Assembly (NCBI GenBank): GCA_003427395.1
Contig: BFEA01000045.1
Coordinates: forward strand, 2,369,826 to 2,408,495
Length of the DNA stretch: 38,670 bases
Reading direction: 5' to 3'
Source of the DNA: Chara braunii
Taxonomy: Eukaryota > Streptophyta > Charophyceae > Charales > Characeae
Shown here: piece after piece, positions 9,354-20,430 of the stretch
Position numbering within the stretch: the first letter of the stretch is position 1
Layout: the number at the start of each line of letters is the position of its first letter
Notes under the pieces: generated by a model
What the model saw: only the letters and a program-made list of their open reading frames with translations
Databases searched by the model: none
Told to the model about the DNA's origin: nothing
Made by a program: the position numbers and the translations under genes

Positions 9354-10092
9354 AGGACAACAACCAACTCGACTACACCTGCCACGACACCACCCCTGAT
9401 AACCTCAGCTTCAACACCCTCGCCCGGATCGTTCCCTCGGGCTGGGAAATCCCCCGTTCCTTCTGATCCATCGACATCATGTCCTTCTCCGGCCTGCCCC
9501 ACGAGGACGTTTTCCTCTTCCTAACCCAACTCCAGAACTCTTTTCACCTCCCCGACATGCCCCTTGCTGACCTCCTCTCTCGCATGCTNCACCACGATCG
9601 ACTCTTCCACCCCCACCACCAGCCCGCGCCCGCCCCCTCCCGCACCCGCTTTTTCCACCACATCACCCCTGAAGACACCACCTCCATCACTTCCTCGGAC
9701 GAGTTCACCACACCTGACCCCGACGCATCTTCCGATTCACTCGACTCTTCATCCCTCACTTTCGAGAACTCAATGTCGTCCAATTCATGAGGATGGAGCG
9801 CAGAGATCGCAGCTCCTAACCATCCTCATCTACCCCACCCTCCCGCCTCAAGAAACTCGTCCCGAGAAGCGCACCTACCTCCAAGCAAAAGGGGGTTGCT
9901 TCCGTTGTCGCCAATTGGGGCACCAACAAACCAACTGCCCCAACGCCGCACAATTCACCCGCCAGTCCGCCTCCACTCGACCCGCAACCTCCGCATCACC
10001 GCCTTCGGCAAGCGCGGGTCCCTCCTCATCCTAAACACAGTCCCCAGGACATCGATCTGACATCGACAATTCATCTGCCTCCCCCCTCTCCG

Positions 10093-10731
10093 GTGACGCC
10101 CACTCCACCGAGCGACTCCCAGTCATCGCAAACGCCTCCCACTGCCCCATGCTCCTCTACCCTTCTTCCAAACCCATCCAATGTCACCTTCTCCGATGTT
10201 GTTGAGGAACAAGCCCGACACGATCGGCTTGTCCGCTTAGGCAACNAACAACNCCGCCTCAACACCATCATCTCCACCGCCAACTCATCTCGTTTCCACC
10301 TCAAATTCATCGCCGCCACCCTTGGTGCGTCTACAACTAAGTTTCGAGCCCTCCTCGACATTGGAGCAACCGGTAACTTCATCACCGACGCATGTGTCCT
10401 CAAAGTCGTTCCTACCTCTACCAGTTATGACTCCCCGATCACGATTCGCCTAGGGGACAAAGACACCGCTGTGGTAGTAGACCTCACGGTTCCCGAGACC
10501 ACCATGACCGTCGGGACCCTCCGCAGCCAGGTCTCATTTGATGTCATGCACTTGATGTGCGACATCGTCTTAGGAACCTCGTGGCGGGACCGCTACATGC
10601 CATACGCATTCCACCCCAACTTCCTTCGCCTCACCAACCCCCCCAACACAACCATCGACATCCCCTATCTCCCATATCCGACCTCCCAAGGCTCCGTCAC
10701 CCCGCACCATTCCTCCACATGGCTCACCTAA
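10093..10731 (+). pseudogene. Family B aspartic protease
   Basis: The frame carries the retropepsin signature as FRALLDIGATGNFI near residues 85-98, then a strand-rich domain and the second conserved hydrophobic-G motif as CDIVLGTSW near residue 155. The family norm is D-T/S-G; here it reads D-I-G, so the catalytic aspartate is kept but the next residue has changed. It would cleave the Gag-Pol polyprotein. Bases 10246 and 10253 are undetermined. It lies directly between gag and reverse transcriptase, as in all gypsy elements, and is not fused in frame to either in this copy. Confidence 0.8.
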
Positions 10732-10755
10732 ACCCCGACTCCGCCTACTAGTGTC

Positions 10756-12175
10756 GTGTCCTTGATCGCGAAAGTCCCGAGGACTTACTCCCGACGGACA
10801 AACCCGATCAAGCCCCCCCGTCCAACCCCGCCATCACCTCAATCCTCGACGAGTTCAAGGACGTCTTTCCTGAGTCCTTACCCGTCGGACTACCTCCGGA
10901 TCGTGGCGTATCCCATACCATCGATTTGGAACCCACATTCTCCACCTTGCCACCCTCCATACCAACTCTCTGTCCCCGAAGCCAAAGAAATGAAGCGGCA
11001 ACTCAGTGAACTCCTTGAAAAGGGTTCATTAAGCCAAGTCCATCCCCCTCGGAACCAGCTGCCTTTTCGTCAAGAAAGGTGGAACTTNGGAACTCCGCAT
11101 GTGCACAGACTACTGCGCCTCCGGATCACGATCAAGAACAAGTACCCCCTCCCTCGGATTTCCGAGGTCCTTGATTCGTCTCCGTGGAGCCAAGTACTTT
11201 ACCAAGATCGACCTTCGCAGTAGCGTCAACCAGATCCGTACCCGCGAGGAGGACACCCACAAGACCGCCTCCCGCTCTCGGTTCGGGCACTACGAGTTCC
11301 TCGTGATGCCATTCGGACTCACCAGTGCCCCCGCTACCTTCCAATCTATCATGAACCACATCTTCCGCAACCTCCTCAAAGTCTATGTCGTCGTCTACCT
11401 TGATGACATCCTTCTCTTCAGCCCCACCTTCGAGTCCCGCCTTCAGCACCTCCGCCAAGTCCTCTCGATCCTCTAAGAGCAAAAATTATACGCCAAGCTC
11501 AGCAAATGTACGTTTGCTGCGTCGAGCGTCGCATACCTCGGCCACATTGTCTTCGCTGAAGGCATCCGTATGGATCCCTCTAAGGTTACAGCCCTCGTCG
11601 AATACCCCCCACCCAAGACCCTTCTCCAACTTCGTTCCTTTCTTGGCCTTGCCAACCACTATCGCTCGTTCATTCGCAACTTTTCTGAGATCTCTTACCC
11701 CCTCAACAAACTCACACGCAAGGACAAGGCCTTCACTTGGAAAGATCGCCGCCAGCACGCCGTCGATCTACTCAAACAAACCATCACCACGACCCCCGTC
11801 CTCAAGATCGCCTACCCCACCCGCCACTTCTATGTCACCACTGATGCCTCCGACTTCGCCATTGGAGTCGTACTGTCCCAACATTTCCCTCGTCACACCG
11901 CCGACACCCCCTCCATCAAGAACTCCCCCACTCACCCCGAGGCTCCACCCGGCGAATACCCCATCGCCTTCGCATGGCGCCCGTACCTTGACGGGCAATA
12001 CTTCGCCATCCGCACTGACAACACCATCGTCTCCTCCATCCTCTCCAAGAAAGATATCACTCCACGCCAAGCCCGCTGGCTAGACTTCCTTGCCTAGTTC
12101 ACATTCACCATTTGCCATACCCCCGACAAAAGCAACCGCGTTGCGGATGAGAAAGTCTACGTCGCCATGACTCAT
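10756..12175 (+). pseudogene. Family B reverse transcriptase and RNase H
   Basis: Pol sense is spread over at least two frames before 11099; from there one frame runs through TAA at 11474-11476 and TAG at 12095-12097. Visible are the KIDLRS motif, VMPFGLTSAPATFQ, the catalytic YLDD at 11396-11407, the thumb-connection FLGLANHYRSFI, and RNase H opening TTDASDFAIGVVLSQ. After PIAFA the sequence jumps straight to WRPYLDGQYF, omitting the region that normally carries the second RNase H acidic residue. The last recognisable piece is SNRVAD of the tether near 12150. Base 11088 is undetermined. Confidence 0.85.
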
Positions 12176-12227
12176 ATCCAACTCCTTCCATCACTCCATC
12201 ACCGATACACCCAAGGCTACCAACAAG

Positions 12228-13650
12228 CTCCACGATCTTGACCCAGTCCCCGACTACTCCCTTCACGACAACCTTCTCTACATCGATACCAAAGGCACTC
12301 GCCGACTTTGCATCCCCGAAGCACGTGGTCTCCGTACTCAACTCTTGGCCGAGCACCACGACGCCAAGACCGCAGGACACCTCGGTTTCCAAAAAACCTT
12401 CGACACCATCTCCCGCTACTTCTACTGACCTTCCCTGCTCGCCGACNTCAAAGCATACATTCGCTCATGCCCCACGTGTCAAGTTGTCAACCCCTCAAAC
12501 CGGGCAAAACCCGGCAAGCTCCAATCATTGCCCATCCCAACTCACCGGTGGCAGTCCATCTCCATGGACTTCATGTGCGGCCTCCCCAAGACCGACCGCG
12601 GGCATAATTGCATCTACGTCATTGTCTGCCGCTTGACCAAACGTGCCCACTTCATCCCTTGCACGACCTCGCTCAGTGCCAAAGACGTCGCCACACTCTT
12701 CTTCGACCATGTTGCTCGCCATCACGGCCTCCCCGAGAACATCATCAGTGACCGTGATACTCGCTCTCTCACAATTCTGGAAACACCTCTTCACGGCCTA
12801 CGGAACCACGCTCAAGTATAGCACTGCATTCCATCCACATACCAATGGACAAACTGAGAAGATGAACGATACTCTCCAAAGAATCCTGCGGAAGTATTGT
12901 CATCCTCACCAACACGATTGGGATCAGTTGCTCACAGCCGCCGAGATTGCCTACAACAACGCCATCTGCCCTTCCACCGCCATGTCTCCATTCTACCTCG
13001 ACCTTGGCTACCACCATCGCTTGCCCTCTGACTTCTTGCTTCCTTCGCAGCTTAACCCATCCACCCCCTACCCCTCTCTCAATGAATGGGTAGCAACAAT
13101 GAACAGACTCCTGAGAGAAGCCTTCGAGGCCATTGAATGAACCCAAGAACAACAAGCCAACAAGACTAACAAACATAGACNNGACGTGTCATTCAAAGTA
13201 GGGGACAAAGTCTGGCTCTCCGCCAAACACTTTGAACCCGAACACGGCTTGTCCAAGAAACTCTCCAACAAATGGCTCGGTCCCTTCCCCATCAGTGAAC
13301 AAACCTGCCCCGTCAACTACAAACTCCAACTTCCCCCCAACATGAGTCGTGTACACCCAGTCTTCCATGTCGAGTACCTAAAAGAATACCAGGAATCCCC
13401 GCCCCAGTTCGTCGACCGCCCATATCCTAGACCTCCACCAATCATGCTACCCACATACCCTGAATTCGTTGTCGAAACCATCATCGGCCGACTAACCACT
13501 CAGATATCTGATCATCCGGAACCAATCACCGAATACAAAGTCAAATGGACCGGATACCCCGACGAAGAATCTACATGGGAACCTCTCTCTAATCTTAAGA
13601 ACGCCATGAAACTTGTCCGCGCCTATGATCGTGCTAATCCTATGTCCTAG
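12228..13650 (+). pseudogene. Family B integrase with chromodomain
   Basis: The zinc domain is HHDAKTAGHLGF then CPTCQ. The core shows SMDFMCG, then IISDRDTR near 12750, where a frameshift occurs, then HTNGQTEKMN. Stops interrupt the frame at 12426-12428 and at about 13138. The last open segment (13186-13650) has a GPF module at residues 32-34 and a textbook chromodomain at about residues 91-150: FVVETIIG, then EYKVKWTGYPDEESTWEP, keeping the aromatic-cage Y and W residues. Chromodomains direct integration to marked heterochromatin. Undetermined bases: 12447, 13181-13182. Confidence 0.9.
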
Positions 13651-13790
13651 ATACCTATACAACTATGGCATGAACCCCCGCTAAACTCTCGCAACCCTGC
13701 TCTACACACACCCTTGAACCCAACCACCCTCCCCTTGACCCTGATTCTTGATGTCTGATCTGCCCTTACCTTCGCCTAGCCTTCTTCCAT

Positions 13791-14264
13791 TTGTCCTCTC
13801 CACTACCTTGTCTCTCTTGTCCAATGCTTGTGGACCTACGTGACGCCGGCGATAAAGGATTTAATGGCAAGCGCATGAGAACAATGACCTGCTACCTCAC
13901 TGTTCATGGAGATTATGCAGCTGGTTTGGCCACCATGCTGTTTCACCGGCCGGCATCCCGACCCGCAGACTTACTGGAGCAGCAACTTGCGAAATGGATA
14001 CTTGCATCAGTCTGCGACTTACCTGCTTCAAATCAGACCTCATTGCAGTTCACGTACCGGACACTCCCTAGCACTTGGACTTTGGACATGTGGACTACTG
14101 CTACGCTTCTTGGACTTCTACCCGTTGCAGCCACTGAAGACCGCTTCCACCACCTACTCCAAAACCTGACCAAGACCGCTGCAGACCTCCTTTCAAGACA
14201 CTCAGACACTTTGTTCCCACATGAGATGTTGCTTCTTCGGACTCAACCAGCCCTTGCATCCTGA
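13791..14264 (+). CDS. Unidentified 157-codon ORF 3' of family B pol
   Basis: An uninterrupted frame lies between the chromodomain stop and the tandem repeats before the LTR. It shows no motif I recognise: a Leu-rich, mildly acidic protein with phrases such as LLEQQLAKWILASVCDL and HHLLQNLTKTAADLLSRH that look helical. A second overlapping frame of 87 codons exists, so chance is possible. It could be an extra ORF of this element, a captured host fragment, or noise. That it is open while every true gene here is broken is a point either for recent constraint or for chance. Confidence 0.3.
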   Translation: MSSPLPCLSCPMLVDLRDAGDKGFNGKRMRTMTCYLTVHGDYAAGLATMLFHRPASRPADLLEQQLAKWILASVCDLPASNQTSLQFTYRTLPSTWTLDMWTTATLLGLLPVAATEDRFHHLLQNLTKTAADLLSRHSDTLFPHEMLLLRTQPALAS

Positions 14265-14302
14265 ACAAACATTTTCATTTTACTTTTTTTTTGACAACCT
14301 TG

Positions 14303-14520
14303 TAGAACATCATTAGCAGATCCCTGTTTCCCTAACCATGTTCCCCGTATCCAGTAGAACATCAATACGCATTCCCTGTTGCCCCTGACCATTGTTTCCC
14401 TTACCCACTAGAACATCAATAGAAATACCCTGTTTTCCTGAACACCATTTCCCTTACCCAGTAGAACATCAATAGAAGTTCCCTGTTCCCTGAACTTCAT
14501 TCCCCCTTGACCTATAGCAA
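14303..14520 (+). repeat. Tandem repeats in family B 3' untranslated region
   Basis: About four units of roughly 60 bp share GTAGAACATCAATAGA and a CCCTGTT-CCCTGA phrase (near 14303, 14355, 14408 and 14460), with a degraded fifth near 14535. They sit between the 3' ORF and the polypurine tract. Confidence 0.7.
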
Positions 14521-14720
14521 ACCATGCAGTCCCCTAGTTCATCAGTAGGACAACCTTGTTCACCGGTACCAAACCCTGTTCCCTCTTACTCCCGCAGCCA
14601 ATGCCACCCACATTATACCCCTCTTCCCTTTCGACTTGTTAACCAGCGATCGGCCCCGTCCCGTCCTTCACAGATTTCAGCATTGCTTCATGATTTTTGG
14701 CAGCCGGGACGTTGCCTTCT

Positions 14721-14735
14721 AGAGGGAGGGGATAG
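14721..14735 (+). other. Family B polypurine tract
   Basis: AGAGGGAGGGGATAG lies directly before the TG of the LTR at 14736 and is almost pure purine, as needed for the plus-strand primer. Confidence 0.85.
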
Positions 14736-15207
14736 TGTAACGGACTCCGCCAGGGCTCGATCCCTGTTCTATCCTTTTGCTGTTTCGGCTGCATCCCGTT
14801 TTCGGCCTGGCACCCCTTGTCCTAACCCCTCCTTTGGTACCGTAGGATTTTGGACAACTGGCGCCATGCTGCAATTCGGGCGCCACTTTCAAATACCGCA
14901 TTTTTCAGTTCTGCTCTCGGGGCCTTTGCAGAAATGCCCTTGGTACCGTACGTGTCACCGATACTTATACCGGCTCCCCGTACGATACGGGAACCAGTCT
15001 CGTACCAGTTTTTTGCTGTTGTACTTGTGCTTCGGTGTGACTTGCTTTGACATTGTGTTCGGAAATCCAAGACTTCGACTTTGCAACTTTGCCACTTTGT
15101 GTCTGCGTCTGTCGAGTCGTGTTGAGTCTGCGTCGAGTTGAGCGAGTGTGTGTGTGCTCTCCCTCTCTCCCTCTCTCTCCCAGCCTCGTTGCCTCAGCCC
15201 CGTCACA
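14736..15207 (+). repeat. Family B 3' LTR, 472 bp
   Basis: It opens TGTAACGG after the polypurine tract and closes GTCACA at 15207. The next bases restore the minus-strand family D gag reading, which fixes the right edge independently. It contains an AGGGCTCGATCCCT word near its start, shared with the family A LTR, and a CT-rich microsatellite-like end (15155-15180). No matching 5' LTR is found in the window. Confidence 0.85.
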
Positions 15208-16209
15208 GCCGGGGTGTCGTCAACAATGAACCGCTTCTTCCATTCTCTCGTCAGATCTTCCCAGGAGATCTTCTTGTGTAGACGGTTGACTTGGACGTTG
15301 TAGATGGTTGCCATGTGGCTGAGCCAGATCTGGCATCCGCCCTTGACATTGAGGAACAGCGCCGAGATGAACAAGTATTCGAGGACCTCGTGAATCCCAA
15401 GCTCCGTTGTAAAACCGCCCGACCAGACGACTGGGTCCTGATGCGTATAGTCGTCAAACTTCTCGATACGGAACGTCGGCATCTTGTAGTGCTTTGATGC
15501 ACTGGTGCTGTGATCGTTGTCGGGCGGCTGGTGCAGATGCCTGAGTTCGGTTTGCAAGGTGCCGAGCTGCTCGCTGATGGTGGCTGGTGTGGCGAAGAAT
15601 TGCGACTACGTGGTCAACTCGTTCCTCCAATTGGCGGGTTGAGGGTGCACTGCTGGACTCGCCAGCATCTGGTCTTGGTGCGGCTTGCTCCAAGTCCTGT
15701 ACACGGGAATGAAGTGCCCGTGTAGCATCCTCGTGCAGATCCTTGTGGTTCCTCACTGCCCGTTGGAGATTCGTCAGCTCCTGGTGCTGTTTCACCTGTT
15801 CCTGGTGTTGTTTCTCTAACTCGGACTGCAGGTGGTTACAAGTGTAAACCAACCGGGTCGTGAGTTTGGAGAGGAACTCCTTGTGCTGCTCCTCCGGTGT
15901 CGCGTCGTCGTTGTCCTCACCTGGTTCAAAATGCTAGAACTTGAGCCTTTCGACGTTGGCGGCTTCGTGCTACTGTAGCAGATCCTGGGCCTCCTTGCGG
16001 CGTGCCTGGGTATTTGCGTCTGCTTCGGCCTGAAGCCGCTGCTTTTCAGCTGTTGCCTCTGCTTCAGCCTGTAGGCGGGCTGCCTTGGCTGCCGCCTGGC
16101 GATGTACCTCCGCCTCAATCAGTGCGAGCTGAGCTAGAACCCGCTGATGGTACTCGTCAATGGACTTGCCGGCCAGTTGGCCTGTCATGCCCAATGATGA
16201 ACCCGTCAT
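15208..16209 (-). pseudogene. Family D gag, truncated by family B insertion
   Basis: The best start is ATG at 16207-16209 on the minus strand (MTGSSLGMTGQ). An Ala/Gln/Glu-rich coiled coil follows (AQLALIEAEVHRQAAAKAARLQAEAEA spans about residues 30-55), with stops near 15974 and 15938 and a frameshift near 15600. A capsid-like region follows with KMPTFRIEKFDDYTHQDP, then GGCQIWLSHMATI and LTREWKKRFIVDD. The frame ends at 15208 where the family B LTR begins. Gag would build the particle. No CCHC knuckle, protease or pol of this family remains in the window. The sequence resembles Chara gag proteins I remember. Confidence 0.8.
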
Positions 16210-16214
16210 GGTGG

Positions 16215-16305
16215 CGGGGCACTGCGGACGTTGGCACTGCTGCTGACGTGGCACTGCTACTGTTGTGGCACTGCTCACGTGGCACTGCTGCTGACGTGGC
16301 ACTTA
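16215..16305 (-). repeat. Short tandem repeats just upstream of family D gag start
   Basis: On the minus strand, GTGCCACGTCAGCAGCA-type units repeat about four times immediately before the gag ATG. They contain CACGTC and CACGTG words. Confidence 0.6.
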
Positions 16306-16485
16306 CCAAACCGGAATGCAGGCAAAGGGTTAGGTGGGAGGGAAAACGCAGGAAGGTAACCAACCAAACTGTACTTTCCTCCCGGTCCTAATCAACAGAA
16401 TAAAATAACATAAAAAATAAAAGAAGAGGATCACCCCCCCCCTTCTTTTTTTTTTTGTATATCTGTTGATCTGCCATGAGTGAGG

Positions 16486-17473
16486 TGCAAGGAAAATCAG
16501 CGATAGCGAACTTCAGAAGCCAAGCAGCATCATACACATGAGACCAGATAGTCGTGACCTCTAACCAAAAGCAGAATTGCATCACGAGTCCCACCAAATA
16601 AGAGCACAGCAAAAGCTCATAAGTGACAATGTTCGCATAGTCTCATCATCATCAACAAAGAACCAATGTCGACATCCTATCTGGCGCTCGGCGCCCAGAC
16701 TACAAATGGCAGATCCTATCTAGCCTATCTACAATGCCGCTGATGACGTCAACAGCTCCCCGAAATACGAGCAGATCTCGGCCAATGCCGTTCACCTCAA
16801 GCACCAGGTATGTCTCTCGCCTCACTCANGCCAATGCCGTTCACCTCAAGCACCAGGTATGTCTCTCGCCTCACTCATAACCTCGATCCCCAACTCACAG
16901 ATGCCACATGCACCCAAGGACCACAATGCGCCCCATCCAGCATACAGCAGCACAGCTCGGCTATGGCTGCCTGCTCCTTCCAGCTCGCCCGTGAGCGCGT
17001 GAGCGCTGGCCAGCGTATAGCGCAGCAGCGCTTGCGCAGCATGCAGCCAGTGCCCGAATGCTGAATGCGTGGGCAGACACTTTCCTAAATGGAAGTGGAC
17101 TGCCTGCTTGCAGCAGCCTGGCTGCGCTGGGGCCCTGCCCAGAAGCTTCCGGTAGGCCCAGAGAGGCTGGGCCCCAGTCCAATAGAATCAGGCCCTGGGC
17201 CTGTGGTGGTTGCCCGTGTCCAACTGCCCGCAGCCTGTGTTCGGTCCATGTTGTGAATCTGGCCCAAGGCCTGCCTCAGTTACATTCGAAAGAGGCAGCC
17301 TGGGCCTGGGCGCTCTCAACCAACTGGCGCTGCGCCACTGCCTGAATTTCCCCAGTTGCGTGGTGACCCCAAAGATGGGCCTGTAGGCCTTGGTCGACCC
17401 TGCCTTCACTTAGGGCAGCCGACTATACTGAAAATAGGGCCCAGTAGGGCGTATCGAGGCCTTGAGCCTCGCA
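16486..17473 (-). repeat. Family C 3' LTR
   Basis: Read on the minus strand it starts TGCGAGGCTCAAGGCC right after the polypurine tract and ends CCTTGCA. It matches 31996-33168. It contains a 48-bp exact duplication around an N at 16829 that is probably an assembly artefact, so the true length is nearer 939 bp. Confidence 0.85.
16781..16877. repeat. 48-bp exact duplication around a single N (likely gap artefact)
   Basis: Bases 16781-16828 and 16830-16877 are identical, with one undetermined base at 16829 between them. The other LTR has its own, different N-flanked duplication, so neither is inherited. Confidence 0.8.
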
Positions 17474-17488
17474 TTCCCTCCTCCATAC
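17474..17488 (-). other. Family C polypurine tract
   Basis: On the minus strand GTATGGAGGAGGGAA immediately precedes the LTR start, 26 bases after the integrase stop. Position and composition fit the plus-strand primer. Confidence 0.85.
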
Positions 17489-17513
17489 TTCGACAGTCCT
17501 CTGAGAAGTCCCA

Positions 17514-19082
17514 TTACTCAATCTGGCGCTTGCCTTTCTGTAGCGACTTCTCATAGTGTGCGACGGCCTGTGGAGTGGTCTGCATCAGTTCCTCCCTGGT
17601 AAACCATTTGTCCTCCTTAGGATCAGTGTGATGTCTGAACCGAACGCGATACTACAGCTTCGGCTTAGGAGGACGTCCCCTGCCTGTTGGTCTTGGAACT
17701 GGCATTTCCCTGTGGTTCACGATGTCATCGATGTCCACCTCTCCATCCATGGTTGGGGGCAGCATTGAGCGACGAGAGGGAAACTGATCAGTTTCCTCGA
17801 AAGGTGCAAGTTTGGAGGCGTGAAAGACAGGGTAAGTGTGAAGATGACCAGGGATCCGGATTACATAAGATGGCCCATCCGGATCTCCCCCAACAACATC
17901 CAGAACCTCCCATGGTCCAAAGTACTGTGGCATGAGCTTGCGGGAGATCCCGTGCGCCTGTCCCAGTTCTGAGGACTTTACCCAGACTCTGTCCCCTACC
18001 TGAAATGTAGAAGGGTGGCGGTGTTTGTTCGCATACTCTATCATTGTCGCCTGTGACTTATGCATTTGTTCTACTGCCTGCTGCATCAGTTGTTCATAGC
18101 GATAGGCAAACTTAAGTATGCCCGGTGCAGCAGTTGGCTGGTTGTCAGGTAGTAGAAAGTCTAGGGGCAGTCTAGGCTTGAAAGTCAGTAGCAGACTGTT
18201 AGGACTTACCCCAGTGGCGCTGTGCACAGCGTTGTTGTACAGGCTGGCGATAAGAGCAAGTTTCTCATCCCAGTCCACCTGACTGGGCTTAATGTAATGC
18301 CGCAACAGGTGTTGTACAACGCGGTTCAGCTGCTCCGCTTGGCCATTTGCCTCTGGGTGGTTCCCAGAAGTCATCTGCAGCTGTGTTCCCTGTTCTGCAG
18401 CTGCATCCTTCCACAAATCACTAGTGAATCTGGCATCCCTGTCACTCACAATAAGCTTCCAAAGTCTCTGACCCAGTTCTCTATGAACAGTTTGATCACA
18501 TACTCGGTCCTGGCTGTAGCAGGCATTGCAACTAATCTAGCATACTTACTAAACCTATCCACGATGACATAGATATATCTCATTCCACTCTTGCTGGTGA
18601 CCAGCGTGTCCATGAAATCCATAGAAAGGGCTCTCACCGGGCCTTTCCGGAATCGGAAGGGGCTTGAGAAGCCCAAGAGGGGCCTGTGTACGGGGCTTGT
18701 CTCTCTGACACACCTGACAAGTCTCCACGTACAGCTTCTCATCTTTCATCATTGTGGGCCCCCAGAACTGCTGCAACAGATTCGCTGCAGTCGTCCTATA
18801 CCCAAAATGCCCGGTGGCATCATGACATTCGCCTAAAACTAAACATCGCAAAGACTCCCGATTTGGAACACACAAGCGTTTATTTCCGGCCTTCTTAAGG
18901 AACAACAGGCCGTTGACCAACACAAACTCGTCAGCAGTTGCTTTGTCTTTTGCCTCGAGTCTGCGTATGATCTCGGCCATAAACGGATCCTCGCGATAGG
19001 CTTCCACCAAAGACTGCGTAACATCGTCCGCAAGCCCAAATTCAGTGACCAGCGCACCCAGGAAGTCTGGCCTACGCGACAT
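17514..19082 (-). pseudogene. Family C integrase with chromo-like tail
   Basis: On the minus strand: zinc domain HDATGHFGY then CQVCQ (about 18830-18700), a frameshift near 18640, core DFMDTLV, a second frameshift near 18450, then SDRDARF and HPEANGQAE with 35 residues between catalytic D and E. A GPW/GPY-F-like module follows (PQYFGPWEVLDVV), then HLHTYPVFHASKL and a proline-rich linker. TAG at 17652-17654 replaces the expected codon before a tail ending DKWFTREELMQTTPQ and the final stop at 17514-17516. The tail resembles that of family A, so families A and C are related chromovirus-like lineages. Confidence 0.9.
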
Positions 19083-20430
19083 CGCATCAGCAACCTTGTT
19101 GTACTCCCCCTTAATGTACTAGGGTTCGAAGTCATACTGCTCAATGACTTCGATCCAGCACTTCAGAGCGTCGGAGAGTACCGGTTGAATCTTCATCCAT
19201 TCAGGGTCTCATGATCAGTCCTGACATAGAAGAAGCGACCTAGGAGGTAGTGCCTCCAATGGGTTAGCGCTTTGTAGATCGCATAGACCTCCTTCTCATA
19301 GGGGACTTAACCAACTTTTGAGAGGGCATCTTTTTGGACATGTACTCTACCAGCCTCAACTTCTTCCCCTCCTGCTGCGCAAGTACGGCATCAATGCCAT
19401 ATTGGCTGGCATCCGTAGTCACAACGAAAGGTTTGTCAGGATCAGGAAGTTTCAAGACCTCATGGTGTGTCAACGCATGCTTCAGATGTCTGAAAGCAGC
19501 CTCACACTTGTCTGTTCGTTTCCATGGGGTGTCAAGGCGTGTCAGGTCCGTCAAAGGGGCGGCCACTATGCTATAATTCTGAACAAAGTTGCGGTAGTAA
19601 CCTGCCATCCCTAAGAAGGACCTCATCTTAGTCACAGACTAAGAGCGCGGCCAGTCACAAATGCTGGCCACCTTCGCATCATCGGGCTTCAATCCCTCCA
19701 CGGAAATCTCATGTCTCAGGTACAAGATCCGGGTGCGTCCAAACTCACACTTCTCCCGGTTAATCTTGAACTGGTGCTGTCTGAGGAGGCTAAGGACTTT
19801 ATCTAAGTGCGCTACATGCTCCTCGACAGTCCTACTAAAGATAAGTATGTCATCGAGGTACACAATGACAAACTTGACCAAGTAGTCATGAAATATCTGG
19901 TTCATTGCGTGTTGAAAGGTGTCAGGAGCATTGCAAAGGCCGAAAGGCATCACCACAAACTCGTACATACCGCACCTAGTCTGAAATGCGGTTTCGTGTT
20001 CATCCTCGGGCCGGATTGTCATCTGATTGTACCCAGACTTCAGATCTATCTTACTGAAGTACCGGCACCCTTGCACTCGGTCCAGCAAGTCATCGATGCG
20101 CGGTAGGGGCTTGACGTTCTTCACTGTGATGGCATTGAGGCCCCTATAGTCAATGCACATCCTCAAGGTCCCCCCCTTCTTTGGTACGAATAGTACAGGA
20201 GATCCGTAAGGGGAAACACACGCTGCCCAATGAGATCCTTGAGTTGCCGGCGAAGTGCATCGAGCTCACCTGGAGACATCCGATAGATCCTACCCTTCGG
20301 AATGCTGGACCCTGGGATAAACTCTATCGCGTGGACAACCTCCCTCTCAACAACCCCTGTCGGCTCTTCGAATAGATCAGGGTACCTAGCGACCACTCCC
20401 TCTATCTCTGGAGGCGTTTTCACCGCTCAC
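19083..20430 (-). pseudogene. Family C reverse transcriptase and RNase H
   Basis: The most intact frame is 20166-19639: MRMCIDYRGLNAI, KIDLKSGYNQM (residues 39-49), MPFGLCNAPDTFQ, and catalytic YLDD at residues 103-106 (19860-19849). The preceding finger region (EVVHAIEFIPGSSIPKGRIYRMSP) is in another frame at 20423-20163. After a stop near 19637 the frame continues with FLGMAGYYRNFV and RNase H TTDASQYGI, then shifts near 19310. The rest of RNase H and the tether (NKVADAMSRRP near 19090) is readable in pieces. The enzyme copies element RNA into DNA; this copy has at least three breaks. Confidence 0.9.

Larger units (their letters stand above)
8098..10034 (+). pseudogene. Family B gag, interrupted by a MITE
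   Basis: The best start is ATG at 8098 (MPPRQIKNSQ), followed by a frameshift near 8170 into a Ser/Thr/Pro-rich frame with a short heptad-like segment (DSIARNLAGEQ to SISDRVTTLEG). The frame meets the MITE at 8813-9345 and resumes exactly after the second target repeat. It then meets TGA just after 9463 and further breaks. The C-terminal part carries a canonical CCHC knuckle (CX2CX4HX4C) at 9897-9938 in CFRCRQLGHQQTNC. Gag forms the virus-like particle and the knuckle binds the element RNA. Codons are unusually C-rich compared with families A, C and D. Base 9589 is undetermined. Confidence 0.8.

Noticed and set aside
11385-12083. 232-codon Ser/Pro-rich + strand frame over family B reverse transcriptase
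   Set aside because: It is the shifted frame of the pol gene; the correct frame contains YLDD and RNase H motifs.
14524-15141. 205-codon + strand frame crossing the family B LTR start
   Set aside because: It runs through the polypurine tract and LTR boundary and has no motif.
16388-16612. Hydrophobic minus-strand frame, repeated at 31901-32122
   Set aside because: It is repeated only because both lie in the family C LTR, and it crosses the LTR edge; not a gene.
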